Assembly: GCA_964291485.2 (NCBI GenBank)
Contig: OZ220224.1
Coordinates: forward strand, 2,108,001 to 2,172,000
Length of the DNA: 64,000 nt
Source of the DNA: Kistimonas sp964291485
GTDB taxonomy: Bacteria > Pseudomonadota > Gammaproteobacteria > Pseudomonadales > Endozoicomonadaceae
Reading direction: 5' to 3'
Of this stretch, positions 1-9,384 are shown in pieces; position 1 is the stretch's first letter; each line of letters begins with the position of its first letter. Position numbers and translations under genes: made by a program. The notes below the pieces were generated by a model. It saw only the letters and a program-made list of their open reading frames with translations, did no database searches and was not told where the DNA came from.

Positions 1-2
1 TC

Positions 3-260
3 ATATTTTCAACACCTGATAGAGATAAATGTCATGGTGCAGAGTGCTTATACAGTCCTAATCCTGCACATGTAAGAGAGTGGAACTTTTCTGAGTTCAG
101 GCAGTATATTGAATCGAAAGGAATTAAAGTTATTGAACATTTTCATGTGCCTGCGTATCGTCTGGCACTTGATAAGCCTATTCTAAAACAGGAGATTTTA
201 CGAATTCTTAAATTTAAACCCCGTAAAAATAATCAGATCATACTAGGTGAGTTTCAATAA
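3..260 (+). CDS. C-terminal end of a SAM-dependent methyltransferase-like protein (partial)
   Basis: An open frame enters from the left edge and ends in TAA at 258-260, giving 85 residues. It opens with IFSTPDRD and continues with NPAHVREWNFSEFRQYIES and a positively charged tail. The STPDR...NPAHVREW...EF pattern is common near the C-terminus of class I methyltransferases in polysaccharide clusters. The catalytic N-terminal part lies outside the window, so the assignment rests on this tail. A hairpin terminator follows 25 bases downstream, so this is the last gene of its transcript. Confidence 0.55.
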   Translation: MFSTPDRDKCHGAECLYSPNPAHVREWNFSEFRQYIESKGIKVIEHFHVPAYRLALDKPILKQEILRILKFKPRKNNQIILGEFQ

Positions 261-284
261 ATAATATGTTTTATTTTTAGGTCA

Positions 285-320
285 ATCCCCGACTGTATCG
301 GGGATGATTTTTGATTTTAA
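285..320 (+). terminator. Rho-independent terminator after the partial methyltransferase gene
   Basis: A perfect 8-bp stem (ATCCCCGA at 285-292, TCGGGGAT at 298-305) with loop CTGTA is followed by GATTTTTGATTTT. It closes the transcript entering from the left. Confidence 0.8.
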
Positions 321-701
321 ATCGTGATACTAGTAAGTCAGAAATTCTAAAATGAGGATAGGATTTAATAATGCCATGTAGCAAGGCTATGACGATGTTT
401 GTTACGATTTCAAATCGAATCTTGTTACTATTTATATGAAGTATCAGTATATGCTCTGCTGAGTGTTAAAATAGTCTAATTTGATATGTTCGATTGTTCA
501 TAATAGAGAGAAAGTCAAATAAAAAGCTAAATTTTGTGTAATTATATCATTTCCTTGTTAGTTTCATGATTATATTTAATGTGTTTGATTATGAAGTTGC
601 GCCTTTCATAAGTTTTTATGGGTGGATTTGATATTTAAGAAATGTTTAGCTGATAACTGTTTTTTGATGTTCGTAGTAAATCATATAATTGAAATAAGAA
701 G
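321..701. other. AT-rich intergenic region without genes
   Basis: This stretch lies between the terminator and the acyltransferase gene. It is very AT-rich, with stops in every frame. It probably holds the promoter of the acyltransferase gene, but I see no single convincing -35/-10 pair. Confidence 0.5.
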
Positions 702-714
702 TTTGGAGAGTTGA

Positions 715-2760
715 GTGCTTTCAAATAAATCTGCTTACAGAGCGGAAATCGATGGACTTCGAGCATTTGCGGTTGTTTCTGTTGTCATATTTCATGCCTT
801 CCCAAGTATACTGAAAGGTGGGTTTATTGGTGTAGATGTCTTTTTTGTGATAAGTGGCTTTCTTATTTCAAGTCATATTTATAGTAGCCTTGATCAGGGA
901 GTATTTAGCTTTCGAGACTTTTTTGGAAGACGTATAAGAAGAATATTTCCTGCACTTGTTATTGTAATGGGGTGTGCGCTTGCCTTTGGTTGGATTTCTA
1001 TGCTGGCTGACGAGTATAGACAGCTAGGAAAGCATGTGGCTGCTGGTGCAGCTTTCGTTGTCAACTTTATCTTTGTTGATGAGAGTGGTTATTTTGATAG
1101 TGAAGCTGAAGCTAAACCAATGCTGCACTTGTGGAGTCTCGCAGTTGAGGAGCAGTTTTACATTTTGTGGCCAATTGTTCTTTGGTTGGCATGGAAAAAT
1201 AAAGCTAATAAATTGGTTTTTATTCTATTATTGTTAGTGTTGTCCTTTATTCTTAATCTGAAATTTGTTGAGTCTAAACCAATTGAAGCTTTCTTTTGGC
1301 CAGTAGGACGCTTGTGGGAGCTTATCACTGGTGCAATACTTGCGTACTTGATACATTATAAATCTGAAGCGCTTCAAAATATAAGGTCAAGTTTTAACGC
1401 GTATCTTTCAACGTTGATAGATAGAGTATCAAAAGATAATAGAAGTATTAATGTAGATGATTTACTGTCTTTAATTGGTATTTTAATACTAGCATTTGGC
1501 GTTATTTATATTGAGAAAGATTTTGAGTTTCCAGGCGGGTGGGCTCTTGTTCCAGTTCTGGGGTCAGCTTTAATTATTTTGGCTGGATCTGGAGCATGGA
1601 TTAATCGTTATATCATGATGAACCCGCTTGTTGTACGTGTTGGATTAATTAGCTATCCGTTGTATCTATGGCACTGGCCCATTTTATCTTTTATTTATAT
1701 TGCTAGAGGTGGTAGTCACAATGTTAATACCTCGATATTTGCAGTATTAGTATCGCTCATTCTTGCAAACTTTACATATCAGTTTGTTGAGAAGCCATTT
1801 CGCTTTGGTAGATTTAAAACTGCTAAAACTGTATTTCTTGTGATATCTCTCTGCATAGTAGGTTCTTTAGGATATCTCATCTACAAAGTTGATGGAAAAA
1901 CTGTATGGAATGAAAAAGCTGATCATATAAATAAGGCAAGAAATGAATGGAGTTATCCAGATGGTCTTATAAAAGCAAAGATCGGTGATGCAGATGTTTT
2001 CAAAACTAGTGAAGCTTCTCCTAATATAATTTTTCTAGGTGATTCTCATATAGAGCAGTACAGTCCGAGAATAGTTGATTTATATATAAAGGGTGATATT
2101 CAGGAGGTTGCATTTATAACAGGAGGGGGGTGCCCACCAATTCCAAACGTTTATAGAAAAAGCTATGATCACTGTGACATGCTTCTCGAAACATTTCATG
2201 TTGTATTAACAAAAAATCAGATTGATACAGTGATCATCGGTGGAATGTTTTATAGTTATTTTTTTCCCAATGTTGAGGGGAAAAGAAATCAGTATTATAT
2301 CACTGATTCAGAAAAAAGTTTTTCACTCTCAGAAACAATTGGTATAGAAAAAGCTAAAGAATCATTTTATACTTTTTTGAATGAGCTAAGTAAAAAATAT
2401 AAAGTTGTAGTTTTGCTCGACTTGCCATTTAGTAAAGGTTTTTCCCCTGACTCAGTTCTGAATGAGTATAAAGGAAATAGGAGGATTCCCATATCAAGTG
2501 ATTTAAGAGTCGCCGACTTCGAACAGGAGAGAGAGCAAATTGAGCTTGATAAAGAGATGACGTACAGGCTTTCAACTTTGGATATTGATGTGGTAAATCA
2601 ATCAGAAAAAATATGTCCGAATGGTATTTGTTCAGCTATGAATTCTAATGACCAAATAAAATACAAGGATAGCAGTCATATGCGTCCTTGGTTTGTTATC
2701 AAAGAAATGAACCTTCTTGATGAATATCTTGCTAAAGATAGTCAAGAGAAGAAGATGTGA
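715..2760 (+). CDS. OafA/YrhL-type acyltransferase with C-terminal SGNH domain
   Basis: This 681-residue membrane protein probably O-acetylates a surface polysaccharide sugar. Residues 8 to about 360 form an acyltransferase-3 domain: the motif EIDGLRA is at 11-17, His27 follows in the first membrane segment, and about ten hydrophobic segments are visible. After residue 400 comes an extracytoplasmic SGNH-hydrolase-like domain with GDSH at 442-445 and a D..H pair at Asp652/His655 (DSSH). The start is GTG, preceded by GGAGAG at 704-709. The two-domain layout is that of OafA-like O-antigen acetylases. The gene is AT-rich like its neighbours and is followed by an insertion sequence. The sugar acceptor cannot be read from sequence. 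Confidence 0.9.
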   Translation: MLSNKSAYRAEIDGLRAFAVVSVVIFHAFPSILKGGFIGVDVFFVISGFLISSHIYSSLDQGVFSFRDFFGRRIRRIFPALVIVMGCALAFGWISMLADEYRQLGKHVAAGAAFVVNFIFVDESGYFDSEAEAKPMLHLWSLAVEEQFYILWPIVLWLAWKNKANKLVFILLLLVLSFILNLKFVESKPIEAFFWPVGRLWELITGAILAYLIHYKSEALQNIRSSFNAYLSTLIDRVSKDNRSINVDDLLSLIGILILAFGVIYIEKDFEFPGGWALVPVLGSALIILAGSGAWINRYIMMNPLVVRVGLISYPLYLWHWPILSFIYIARGGSHNVNTSIFAVLVSLILANFTYQFVEKPFRFGRFKTAKTVFLVISLCIVGSLGYLIYKVDGKTVWNEKADHINKARNEWSYPDGLIKAKIGDADVFKTSEASPNIIFLGDSHIEQYSPRIVDLYIKGDIQEVAFITGGGCPPIPNVYRKSYDHCDMLLETFHVVLTKNQIDTVIIGGMFYSYFFPNVEGKRNQYYITDSEKSFSLSETIGIEKAKESFYTFLNELSKKYKVVVLLDLPFSKGFSPDSVLNEYKGNRRIPISSDLRVADFEQEREQIELDKEMTYRLSTLDIDVVNQSEKICPNGICSAMNSNDQIKYKDSSHMRPWFVIKEMNLLDEYLAKDSQEKKM

Positions 2761-3053
2761 TTGTTCAAATGTGTTAGTCAATTAAGTATGTTATTTATAG
2801 TATCTCTCTCAATATAAATATAATATGATTGATGAGCAACACTTTAAAGCGATTCGTAATGTTAGTACTAAGTGCTTGCAGTCCATGTTGCTGATCTTGA
2901 GAATAGTGAATCAGTTTAAATAATATCGCTTTTACATATCTCATTGAATATGTGTCAGAAAAAGCTAAATGCATTCATGTATTTGATATAATAAAATCTT
3001 AAGGAAATGGGTTTGCAGTGGGTGGCTGAATTAGATGTGCAATCATTTATTGA
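2761..3053. other. AT-rich intergenic region before the ISAs1 element
   Basis: There is no open frame of useful length and no clear terminator after the acyltransferase gene. Before the IS inserted, this region and 4402-4440 formed one intergenic space upstream of the first AsnB-like gene, so its promoter may have been separated from it. Confidence 0.45.
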
Positions 3054-3063
3054 TAAATAGAAT
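3054..3063. repeat. Left target-site duplication of ISAs1
   Basis: TAAATAGAAT is repeated exactly at 4392-4401 on the other side of the element. Ten bases is within the range usual for ISAs1-family elements. Confidence 0.9.
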
Positions 3064-3100
3064 CAGGGAAAGCGCATGAAACCCCGCGCTATCACTGGCC

Positions 3101-4261
3101 TCAGGCTCCATCGAGCTCGGCGGTTGGTAGTGGCGATCCGGCCAGATCCCGCTCCAGATAGTCGGTACTCATCATGGCGCACCTCGTTTTTCGTTGAATG
3201 CCACCTTCGAAGGTTTTTTCGTTCTTTAACAAGTTCAGGGCAATGTGTCTGAAGCCTGAGAGAATTTCGGCTGCATCTCCGCGACGTATCTGGCAGGCAT
3301 CTTCACTCATGGAAACATCCAGAACATAGTGCAGGGTATTTTCAACCGCCCAGTGACTCCGAACACTGGTTGCGAGCTTTGCCGCTGTGAGCTCAGCAGA
3401 GCTGATATAGTAACGAATGCTGACATCCTCGATGTTTTGCGGTGACTCTCCTACCTGACGGAAAGCAACAACAGCACCCAGGGTTCGCAGGCCTTTCCAG
3501 TCAAACGAGAAGTTCAGAAACTCATCAAAAATATCACTCACTACATGGATGCGATGCTCTTTTCGGCCACGATTTTTCTCTATCGTTTCATAGGTATTCT
3601 CAAAGCCTCCGGTCAGAATTTTGCTCATAGGAAAATGCTGTTGAAACGCTTTGTGGAGCTTTGGATGGTTGCCTTTGACCGAGAGAAGATAGTCAGCCTC
3701 TTTGGCTACGATTTTTTCGGCAATATCACGCCGGCAGCCCATGGCATCAATAGTGACAAGGCATCCCTTAATGGAAAGGAGCTCCAACAGTTCCGGAATC
3801 GCGGTTATCTCGTTGCTCTTGCAGTCTGTTTTTGTCTGCGCCAGTACAACACTGTTAGCGGTGCAAAACGCACTCACCATATGGATGGGATCCAGCTCGT
3901 TTTTTTTGTCACCGGAGCCTCGGACTGCCTTCCCGTCAATGGCAACCACCGCACCCTCAGTTGCTTCATGACAGTTCTGCATCCACGCGGAAAAGTGCTT
4001 ATGAAACTGCTTTGGATTGACCAGGCTGACAACACGCTCAATGGTGTCGTGTGATGGAATACCGAAGGTAAAATCACCCATTGTTTTCAGCCAGGTTTCA
4101 CGGAGCTTTCCGAAATCTTCAATTTCTGCCCAGCCTCTGGCGCCGGCTATCATGGCACAGATTACAAGGAGGAAAATGTCAGTCAACTTATGTTCAACTT
4201 TCCACGGTTGGCGGAAGTCCTGAAGATTGGAAAAGTGCTCTATCAAACCAAATGCATTCAT
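3101..4261 (-). CDS. ISAs1-family DDE transposase
   Basis: This 386-residue transposase has the usual length for the family and appears intact. The catalytic triad is visible as Asp109 (AIDGKAVRGS), Asp172 (TIDAMGCR) and Glu307 (HWAVENTLHYVLD). The N-terminus shows the DUF4338-like ISAs1 entry (FSNLQDFRQPWKVEHKLTDI). The gene nearly fills the element. Upstream of its start, inside the IS, is a perfect 16-bp palindrome (4334-4349), possibly a control site. Several open frames on the opposite strand are shadows of this gene. Confidence 0.95.
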   Translation of the reverse strand: MNAFGLIEHFSNLQDFRQPWKVEHKLTDIFLLVICAMIAGARGWAEIEDFGKLRETWLKTMGDFTFGIPSHDTIERVVSLVNPKQFHKHFSAWMQNCHEATEGAVVAIDGKAVRGSGDKKNELDPIHMVSAFCTANSVVLAQTKTDCKSNEITAIPELLELLSIKGCLVTIDAMGCRRDIAEKIVAKEADYLLSVKGNHPKLHKAFQQHFPMSKILTGGFENTYETIEKNRGRKEHRIHVVSDIFDEFLNFSFDWKGLRTLGAVVAFRQVGESPQNIEDVSIRYYISSAELTAAKLATSVRSHWAVENTLHYVLDVSMSEDACQIRRGDAAEILSGFRHIALNLLKNEKTFEGGIQRKTRCAMMSTDYLERDLAGSPLPTAELDGA

Positions 4262-4333
4262 TTCAGGTGTGGCTCATTATTTGTCCAGGGACGTATAAAA
4301 CCACAAATTGCTGATAGGGTTAATCTGTTTTCA

Positions 4334-4349
4334 GCAGATCGCGATCTGC
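4334..4349. promoter_or_regulatory. 16-bp perfect palindrome upstream of the ISAs1 transposase gene
   Basis: GCAGATCGCGATCTGC reads the same on both strands and lies between the transposase start and the right inverted repeat. It could be a regulator or transposase site. No function is shown by the sequence itself, and it contains two GATC Dam sites. Confidence 0.4.
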
Positions 4350-4391
4350 CTTGAGCTCAGTCATAGCAAGGGGTTTCATGCATTTTCCCTG

Positions 4392-4401
4392 TAAATAGAA
4401 T
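4392..4401. repeat. Right target-site duplication of ISAs1
   Basis: This is the second copy of TAAATAGAAT, abutting the right inverted repeat that ends at 4391. It lies 39 bases upstream of the AsnB-like start codon. Confidence 0.9.
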
Positions 4402-4440
4402 GAATTAACGTTTAGCCTAATTTTAGCAAAAGAGTATAAT

Positions 4441-6174
4441 ATGTGTGGATTATTTGGCGTCATCTCAGCCTTTCCATTGACCGAAAGCACATTATTAAAA
4501 TGTGATTCTGCTAGAGATACACTTTTTCACAGGGGGCCTGATCAGGCGGGCAACTTTTGCACTGAAAATGTGTATATCGGGCACCGCCGATTATCCATAC
4601 TTGATTTAAGTGAGTGTGGTCGTCAACCAATGGTTAGTGACGATGGAAATGTGGTCATCACTGTTAATGGCGAGATTTATAACTTTCGTGCACTGAGAAA
4701 AGAATTAGAAAGTATAGGCGCGAATTTTAAATCGAATTCAGATTCTGAAGTCGTCTTGCATGGTTATATTTGTTGGGGCTTAGAATTACTATTAAAAAAG
4801 CTTGAAGGAATGTATGCAGTTGTTGTGTTTGATAGATTAAGGCATAGTTTGTTCTTAGCAAGAGATCGAGTTGGTATAAAGCCTCTGTATTATGCACTAA
4901 CCAATAATCACTTTGTGTGGGCCTCTGAGCTTAAAGCTATAAAAAAATATTTAGGTAGTGAACTTCAATTAGATGGTACGTCTCTTTGGGATGCTTTAAT
5001 TTATCGATACATTCCATCCCCTAAATCATTATACAAAAATGTCTATAAGCTTGAGCCAGGGTCATGGTTAGAAGTTAATAGTTACGAACACGCTAGAATA
5101 AAAGTAAAACGCTATTGGAGTTTGGGTGATACACTTGAAAATAATAAAGGACATGATCTTGACTATGTTGCTGAGTTAAAGAGAGCCGTTAACGAACAGT
5201 TAGTAGCAGATGTACCAGTAGGTCTTCTACTCAGTGGAGGTATCGATTCTTCTGTAATATGCGCACTCTCAACTAATTCTCAAGATCTAGAATCGTATTG
5301 CGTAACATTTTCAGACGAACCTGATAATAGTGCTGTTTATGCTCGATCAGTTTCAGATAAATTTAATTTACCTTTTAATGAGGTTAATTTAGATAATCAT
5401 AAAATGCAAAGAGCTGATGTCGCTCGAAAAATATTAAATCTACATGACGAACCATTTGGTGATTCTTCAAGTATACCGACTATGAATGTATGCCAATTCA
5501 TTGCAAAGGATAGAAAAGTAGCATTGAGTGGCGATGGTGGAGATGAGCTCTTTGGCGGTTATATTTGGTATCAACTTATGCCAAAATTTTTAAAGCAGAT
5601 GCTATCACTATCTCGTGTAGAACTACCAGATATTAATATTGGGGGGAAATACAGTCTTCGAAAAAACTGGAATCGCGCAGCTCGTACAAATGATCCAATT
5701 TTAGCATTATATAATGCGCGTTACTTTTCTCAAATTACTTATACATCCTATCAACATTGGCGATATATACTTGATATACCAAATGACTATGATGACATGT
5801 GGTTTTTTCGTCAGTATTGGCGTCCCGAGTTACCGTTAAGAACCGCACTGCAATATTTGGATTTTCATACTTTTTTACCAGAGGATTGCCTGACTAAGGT
5901 AGATAGGGCATCAATGGCTTGTAGTTTAGAGGTTAGAGTTCCTCTCCTAGATTCTAAAGTCATTTTGTCAGCTTTTTCAAAAGATGAAAAAATTATTTAT
6001 TTAAATGGTGAAAGCAAAGGAGGATTCAAAGAAGGGTTTAAAGAATTGCTCCCGCCGCAGGTTCTTGCTAGAAAAAAACGCGGCTTCTCAATGCCAAACA
6101 AAAAGTCATTTTTTTCAAAGCTTTTCTCACCTGAAAAGTCTCTTCAAGAGCTTATGCTAGAAAAGCTAATTTGA
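4441..6174 (+). CDS. AsnB-type glutamine amidotransferase (O-antigen cluster copy 1)
   Basis: This 577-residue protein is an asparagine-synthase-type amidotransferase. Cys2 is the glutaminase nucleophile, exposed after Met1 (MCGLFGV). The N-terminal Ntn glutaminase domain (about 1-200) contains RGPDQ. The ATP-binding synthase domain carries the PP-loop SGGIDSS at 265-271 and SGDGGDELFGGY at 363-374. In O-antigen clusters such enzymes usually amidate a uronic acid rather than make free asparagine, and the sugar-gene context here supports that. Codon use is AT-rich. It lies immediately downstream of the ISAs1 insertion, which may have changed its expression. A second, distinct AsnB-type gene lies at 12119. 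Confidence 0.88.
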   Translation: MCGLFGVISAFPLTESTLLKCDSARDTLFHRGPDQAGNFCTENVYIGHRRLSILDLSECGRQPMVSDDGNVVITVNGEIYNFRALRKELESIGANFKSNSDSEVVLHGYICWGLELLLKKLEGMYAVVVFDRLRHSLFLARDRVGIKPLYYALTNNHFVWASELKAIKKYLGSELQLDGTSLWDALIYRYIPSPKSLYKNVYKLEPGSWLEVNSYEHARIKVKRYWSLGDTLENNKGHDLDYVAELKRAVNEQLVADVPVGLLLSGGIDSSVICALSTNSQDLESYCVTFSDEPDNSAVYARSVSDKFNLPFNEVNLDNHKMQRADVARKILNLHDEPFGDSSSIPTMNVCQFIAKDRKVALSGDGGDELFGGYIWYQLMPKFLKQMLSLSRVELPDINIGGKYSLRKNWNRAARTNDPILALYNARYFSQITYTSYQHWRYILDIPNDYDDMWFFRQYWRPELPLRTALQYLDFHTFLPEDCLTKVDRASMACSLEVRVPLLDSKVILSAFSKDEKIIYLNGESKGGFKEGFKELLPPQVLARKKRGFSMPNKKSFFSKLFSPEKSLQELMLEKLI

Positions 6175-6204
6175 TTTCTGAAGGTTATTAAAATAATCAA
6201 TGTT

Positions 6205-7323
6205 ATGAAAAAACTGGTATACATTTCAAACTCACCAATACCTTCAAGATCAGCTAGTTCTGTACATGTCATGAAGATGTGTGCAGCAATAGCAAAACGG
6301 GGTGTTGAAGTTCAGCTGCTTACACCTAGAATGAGTACTGATACCTCTTTTGAGGGATCAATTCATGAATACTATGGCGTGGCTAATAATTTCAATATTA
6401 CTTTCTTGCCTTGGCCAGGACGAATATTACCTGCATACATTTATGCGATGTATGTGGTAAAGGAGCTCAATAAACATAAAGCCGACTTTGTATACGGAAG
6501 ATTTCCTCTAGGTGTTTTTGTTTCAACAATCCTGGGACTACCATCTAGCCTTGAGGTACATACAAGTGCCACTGATATGGGGTGGCCAACACGTTGTATA
6601 CTAAAGCTTCTTTTTTCAATTAAAAACTTTAGTCGTTTAGTTGTAATCTCCAAATCTCTTGAAACATGGTATTTACATAACTATCCAGAATTGACCGATA
6701 GAACTATGGTATTGCATGATGGTGCAGACGAATCAAGCTTGCTTACTCCTACGAAAGTAATTGATGAATACGGTTTTAATGTTGGTTATGTGGGACATTT
6801 ATATCCAGGAAAAGGTATGGAGTTGATAGTTCCACTCGCTAGATTAATGCCAGAACTAAATTTCGGTGTTGTCGGGGGAACGGAAGACTGGATTGAGTTC
6901 TGGAAAAAAAAGAGTTTACCTAAAAACTTGAAACTTTACGGATATGTACCGCCCAGCAAACTTCATGATTACTTTTCTGCATTTGATTGTTTTTTAGCAC
7001 CCTATCAAACACAGGTATCCGTATATGGTGGCAAGGGAAATGTAGCAAGCTGGATGTCACCACTAAAACTATTTGAATATATGTCTTATGGTAAACCTGT
7101 AGTGTGTTCAGATTTGCCTGTATTACGTGAAATATTAGAAAATGAAAAAACGGCTTTACTTGTTCCTTCTAATGACGTAAAGGCGTGGAGCGGTGCTCTT
7201 CGTCGATTGATGGAGTCAAAAAAATTACGTTTGGATTTAGGTAATGCTGCAAAAATTCATTTTATGGGAACTTACACGTGGACGAAGCGTGCAGAGAAGT
7301 TAAAGGAACATTTAAAGTGGTAA
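6205..7323 (+). CDS. GT4-family glycosyltransferase
   Basis: This 372-residue protein has a GT-B fold of the GT4 type. It opens with MKKLVYISNSPIPSRSASS and a helix that pairs with the activated sugar region. The donor-binding half has VGHLYPGKGMEL near residue 195 and the EX7E-type segment EYMSYGKPVVCSDLPVLREI near residue 295. It would add one sugar to the lipid-linked O-unit on the cytoplasmic side of the membrane. The donor and linkage are not readable. It starts 30 bases after the AsnB-like gene with a weak ribosome site, and its stop codon overlaps the next gene, so the two are translationally coupled. Confidence 0.88.
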   Translation: MKKLVYISNSPIPSRSASSVHVMKMCAAIAKRGVEVQLLTPRMSTDTSFEGSIHEYYGVANNFNITFLPWPGRILPAYIYAMYVVKELNKHKADFVYGRFPLGVFVSTILGLPSSLEVHTSATDMGWPTRCILKLLFSIKNFSRLVVISKSLETWYLHNYPELTDRTMVLHDGADESSLLTPTKVIDEYGFNVGYVGHLYPGKGMELIVPLARLMPELNFGVVGGTEDWIEFWKKKSLPKNLKLYGYVPPSKLHDYFSAFDCFLAPYQTQVSVYGGKGNVASWMSPLKLFEYMSYGKPVVCSDLPVLREILENEKTALLVPSNDVKAWSGALRRLMESKKLRLDLGNAAKIHFMGTYTWTKRAEKLKEHLKW

Positions 7324-8573
7324 GATGGTTGATTTATAGCACAACTCTTACCTTCCTGATATTTGCACCACGCTTGATTATTTTGGGGATGGAGATAGCA
7401 GTCTATCAGGTAACCTCCATTATTGGTCTTTCGTATGGCGCATATCTTTTATTGCGTCGGAGAAATTTCAGTAGACAATCTTCTCGTTTCATTGCTCTTT
7501 GGCTAGCTGCTTCAGCATACTCGTTAGTAATCACATTTTTTAGTGGCTATTATGATTTGGAAATGTTGAGGAATATGGTGTATGGGTTAGCACTCTATTG
7601 CTTTGCTTTACTTTTATGGGATTTTTATAGACGGCAGACCTACTTTTTTAGGGGTGATATGCTTGGCCTGATCTATACGGCTGGAGTGATACATGCCTTA
7701 TTGATGGCGTTGCAATTTAACTTTGAAGAGATAAAAGAACTTGGCAGGATATTATTTGTGCATACTGAAACAGGTTTGTTATTTCTAGATACGAATACGA
7801 GGGCAACTGGTTTTACTTCAGGAGGTGGAAGTGCCTTATCCGCAATAAATGCAAGTATGATTGCCCTTGGATTTTATTGGAAGGAAATATGGCAACGATA
7901 TAGATTGATCAGTGACTGTTTATTTTGGTGCGGGCAAGCATTATTAGTATATGCAATATTTATTTCTGGTAGGGCTGGATTATTTATTGGTTTGCTTGTG
8001 ATTTCTGCTTATCTTCTTTTTCGTATGACTATCTATTGCTCAAAAGAAATTAAATATATAGTGTCCAAAAAAGATGTGTGGCTACCGCTTATGTTACTGC
8101 TGTTCTTTTTTCTCATTTTTGTTGGTGTAATCAACTTTGAGGAAAGTAAAAGGGTTTGGGTATTTGAACCTTTTTATTCTGCGCATACAACTGGTGAGTT
8201 TAAATCAAAGTCTACAGATATAATCCTAGACGATATGCTTTTCCTTCCAGAAAAAAGACAGAGTTTATTATTTGGTACTGGTAATGCCGGTCGGGCAAAT
8301 GATGAAACGTATATAGCGTCAGATGTGGGCTATATACGATTAATATTCTATTGTGGTTTTCTGGGTCTAACCCTTTGGCTTATGCCATTTCTTTCACTCA
8401 TTTTAGAATCAAGGGTGCCAAAAAAAATATCAAGCCTGGTACCGGTACTCTTGATAGTTCAAGCAGTGATGATGTCTAAGGAATTATTTTTCGTTCTTCC
8501 TCAGGGGTGGACGCTATTGTTTTTCCTAGTATGTGTTTCATTACGAGGTAATAAAAAATATGTTGCCTATTGA
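7317..8573 (+). CDS. Wzy-like O-antigen polymerase
   Basis: This integral membrane protein of 418 residues has about ten to eleven hydrophobic segments and a large central loop, as in O-unit polymerases. Such proteins have little sequence conservation, so the call rests on topology and on position inside the O-antigen cluster, where no other polymerase candidate is seen except the ligase at 19772. The frame is open from an ATG at 7278, but GTG at 7317 is preferred: AAAGGA lies 9 bases upstream and the overlap with the preceding gene shrinks from 46 to 7 bases. It would join O-units at the periplasmic face. Confidence 0.7.
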   Translation: MVRWLIYSTTLTFLIFAPRLIILGMEIAVYQVTSIIGLSYGAYLLLRRRNFSRQSSRFIALWLAASAYSLVITFFSGYYDLEMLRNMVYGLALYCFALLLWDFYRRQTYFFRGDMLGLIYTAGVIHALLMALQFNFEEIKELGRILFVHTETGLLFLDTNTRATGFTSGGGSALSAINASMIALGFYWKEIWQRYRLISDCLFWCGQALLVYAIFISGRAGLFIGLLVISAYLLFRMTIYCSKEIKYIVSKKDVWLPLMLLLFFFLIFVGVINFEESKRVWVFEPFYSAHTTGEFKSKSTDIILDDMLFLPEKRQSLLFGTGNAGRANDETYIASDVGYIRLIFYCGFLGLTLWLMPFLSLILESRVPKKISSLVPVLLIVQAVMMSKELFFVLPQGWTLLFFLVCVSLRGNKKYVAY

Positions 8574-9378
8574 CTGTGCATTTGCAGTCGCAAAAAAATA
8601 CGCAGTTCAAGAGTTTAGAGGCACTGTAATTTACTCTGCGGCTATCGGTAATAGAGACTATTCACCTCCTTGTATGTATCCAAGCAATGTGGTGGACGAT
8701 GTGCAGTTTGTGTTTTTCTCAGATAGCACATCGCAAAATGATAATTTTTGGCAGCACTTTTTGATAGATGAAAGTGATATTAAACCGGTTTATTTGGCAA
8801 AGGTATTTAAAGTATTTTCTCACGTACTCTTTCCAAACGCCAAGCTTACCGTTTGGCTTGATGCTAATCTAGTGCTTAAATCTGTAAGCAATGTCCTTCA
8901 ATCAATACCGGTTAATAGTGATTTAGTTCTATTTAATCACCCAATTAGAAAGACTATTAAGGGCGAGGCGCTTGCTTGCGCTCGCTTGGCGAAGGGGGAG
9001 AAAAAAAAATTATATTCACAAGTAGCAAATTATCGTCGATTGGGCTACCCATTAGGATTTGGTTTGTTTGCAGGCGGATTTATAATAAGGCGTTCAAATA
9101 AGACTGTTGAGGCCACAATGCATGACTGGTGGGAAGAAATAAACAAATATACACCTCGAGATCAGATCAGTTTACCGTATGTTGTCTGGAAAAATGAAGT
9201 GAGATATACCCTAGTACGGGGAGATCTTCTGAAAAATGACTGTGTTGAATGGGCGCCACATGGTAATCCAGGCAAAAGAGAACCTTTCTTATGGCGTGTG
9301 ATTTACAGCTTAAGTGGTCGAACTGTACTCATGATTGATCGTGTAATGGCAGTTTTTTCTAATATACAAAAAAGATAG
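8560..9378 (+). CDS. DUF616/TOD1-like glycosyltransferase-domain protein
   Basis: This 272-residue protein resembles the DUF616 glycosyltransferase-like family. It has an N-terminal strand VIYSAAIGNRDY, a PVYLAKVFKVFSHVLFPNA helix and the acidic LTVWLDANL (a DxN/DxD-like metal site) around residue 105. It then shows GLFAGGFIIRRSN and DQISLPYVVWK. The frame is open from GTG 8533, but ATG 8560 has GAGGT ten bases upstream and gives a 14-base overlap with the polymerase gene. It probably transfers a sugar or modifies the O-unit. The substrate is unknown and the family call is moderate. Confidence 0.65.
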   Translation: MLPIDCAFAVAKKYAVQEFRGTVIYSAAIGNRDYSPPCMYPSNVVDDVQFVFFSDSTSQNDNFWQHFLIDESDIKPVYLAKVFKVFSHVLFPNAKLTVWLDANLVLKSVSNVLQSIPVNSDLVLFNHPIRKTIKGEALACARLAKGEKKKLYSQVANYRRLGYPLGFGLFAGGFIIRRSNKTVEATMHDWWEEINKYTPRDQISLPYVVWKNEVRYTLVRGDLLKNDCVEWAPHGNPGKREPFLWRVIYSLSGRTVLMIDRVMAVFSNIQKR

Positions 9379-9384
9379 GCTTTA

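Larger units (their letters stand above)
3064..4391 (-). mobile_element. Complete ISAs1-family insertion sequence, 1328 bp
   Basis: Both ends can be set exactly. The left end CAGGGAAAGCGCATGAAACC (3064 onward, 22 bp to 3085) and the inverted right end at 4370-4391 match in 20 of 22 positions. The 10-bp sequence TAAATAGAAT stands directly outside both ends (3054-3063 and 4392-4401) as the target-site duplication. One transposase gene fills the element on the minus strand. Intact ends and an identical duplication point to a recent insertion. Confidence 0.95.

Noticed and set aside
3442..4314. Several plus-strand frames inside the ISAs1 element
   Set aside because: All lie opposite the intact transposase and have no ribosome sites or domains.
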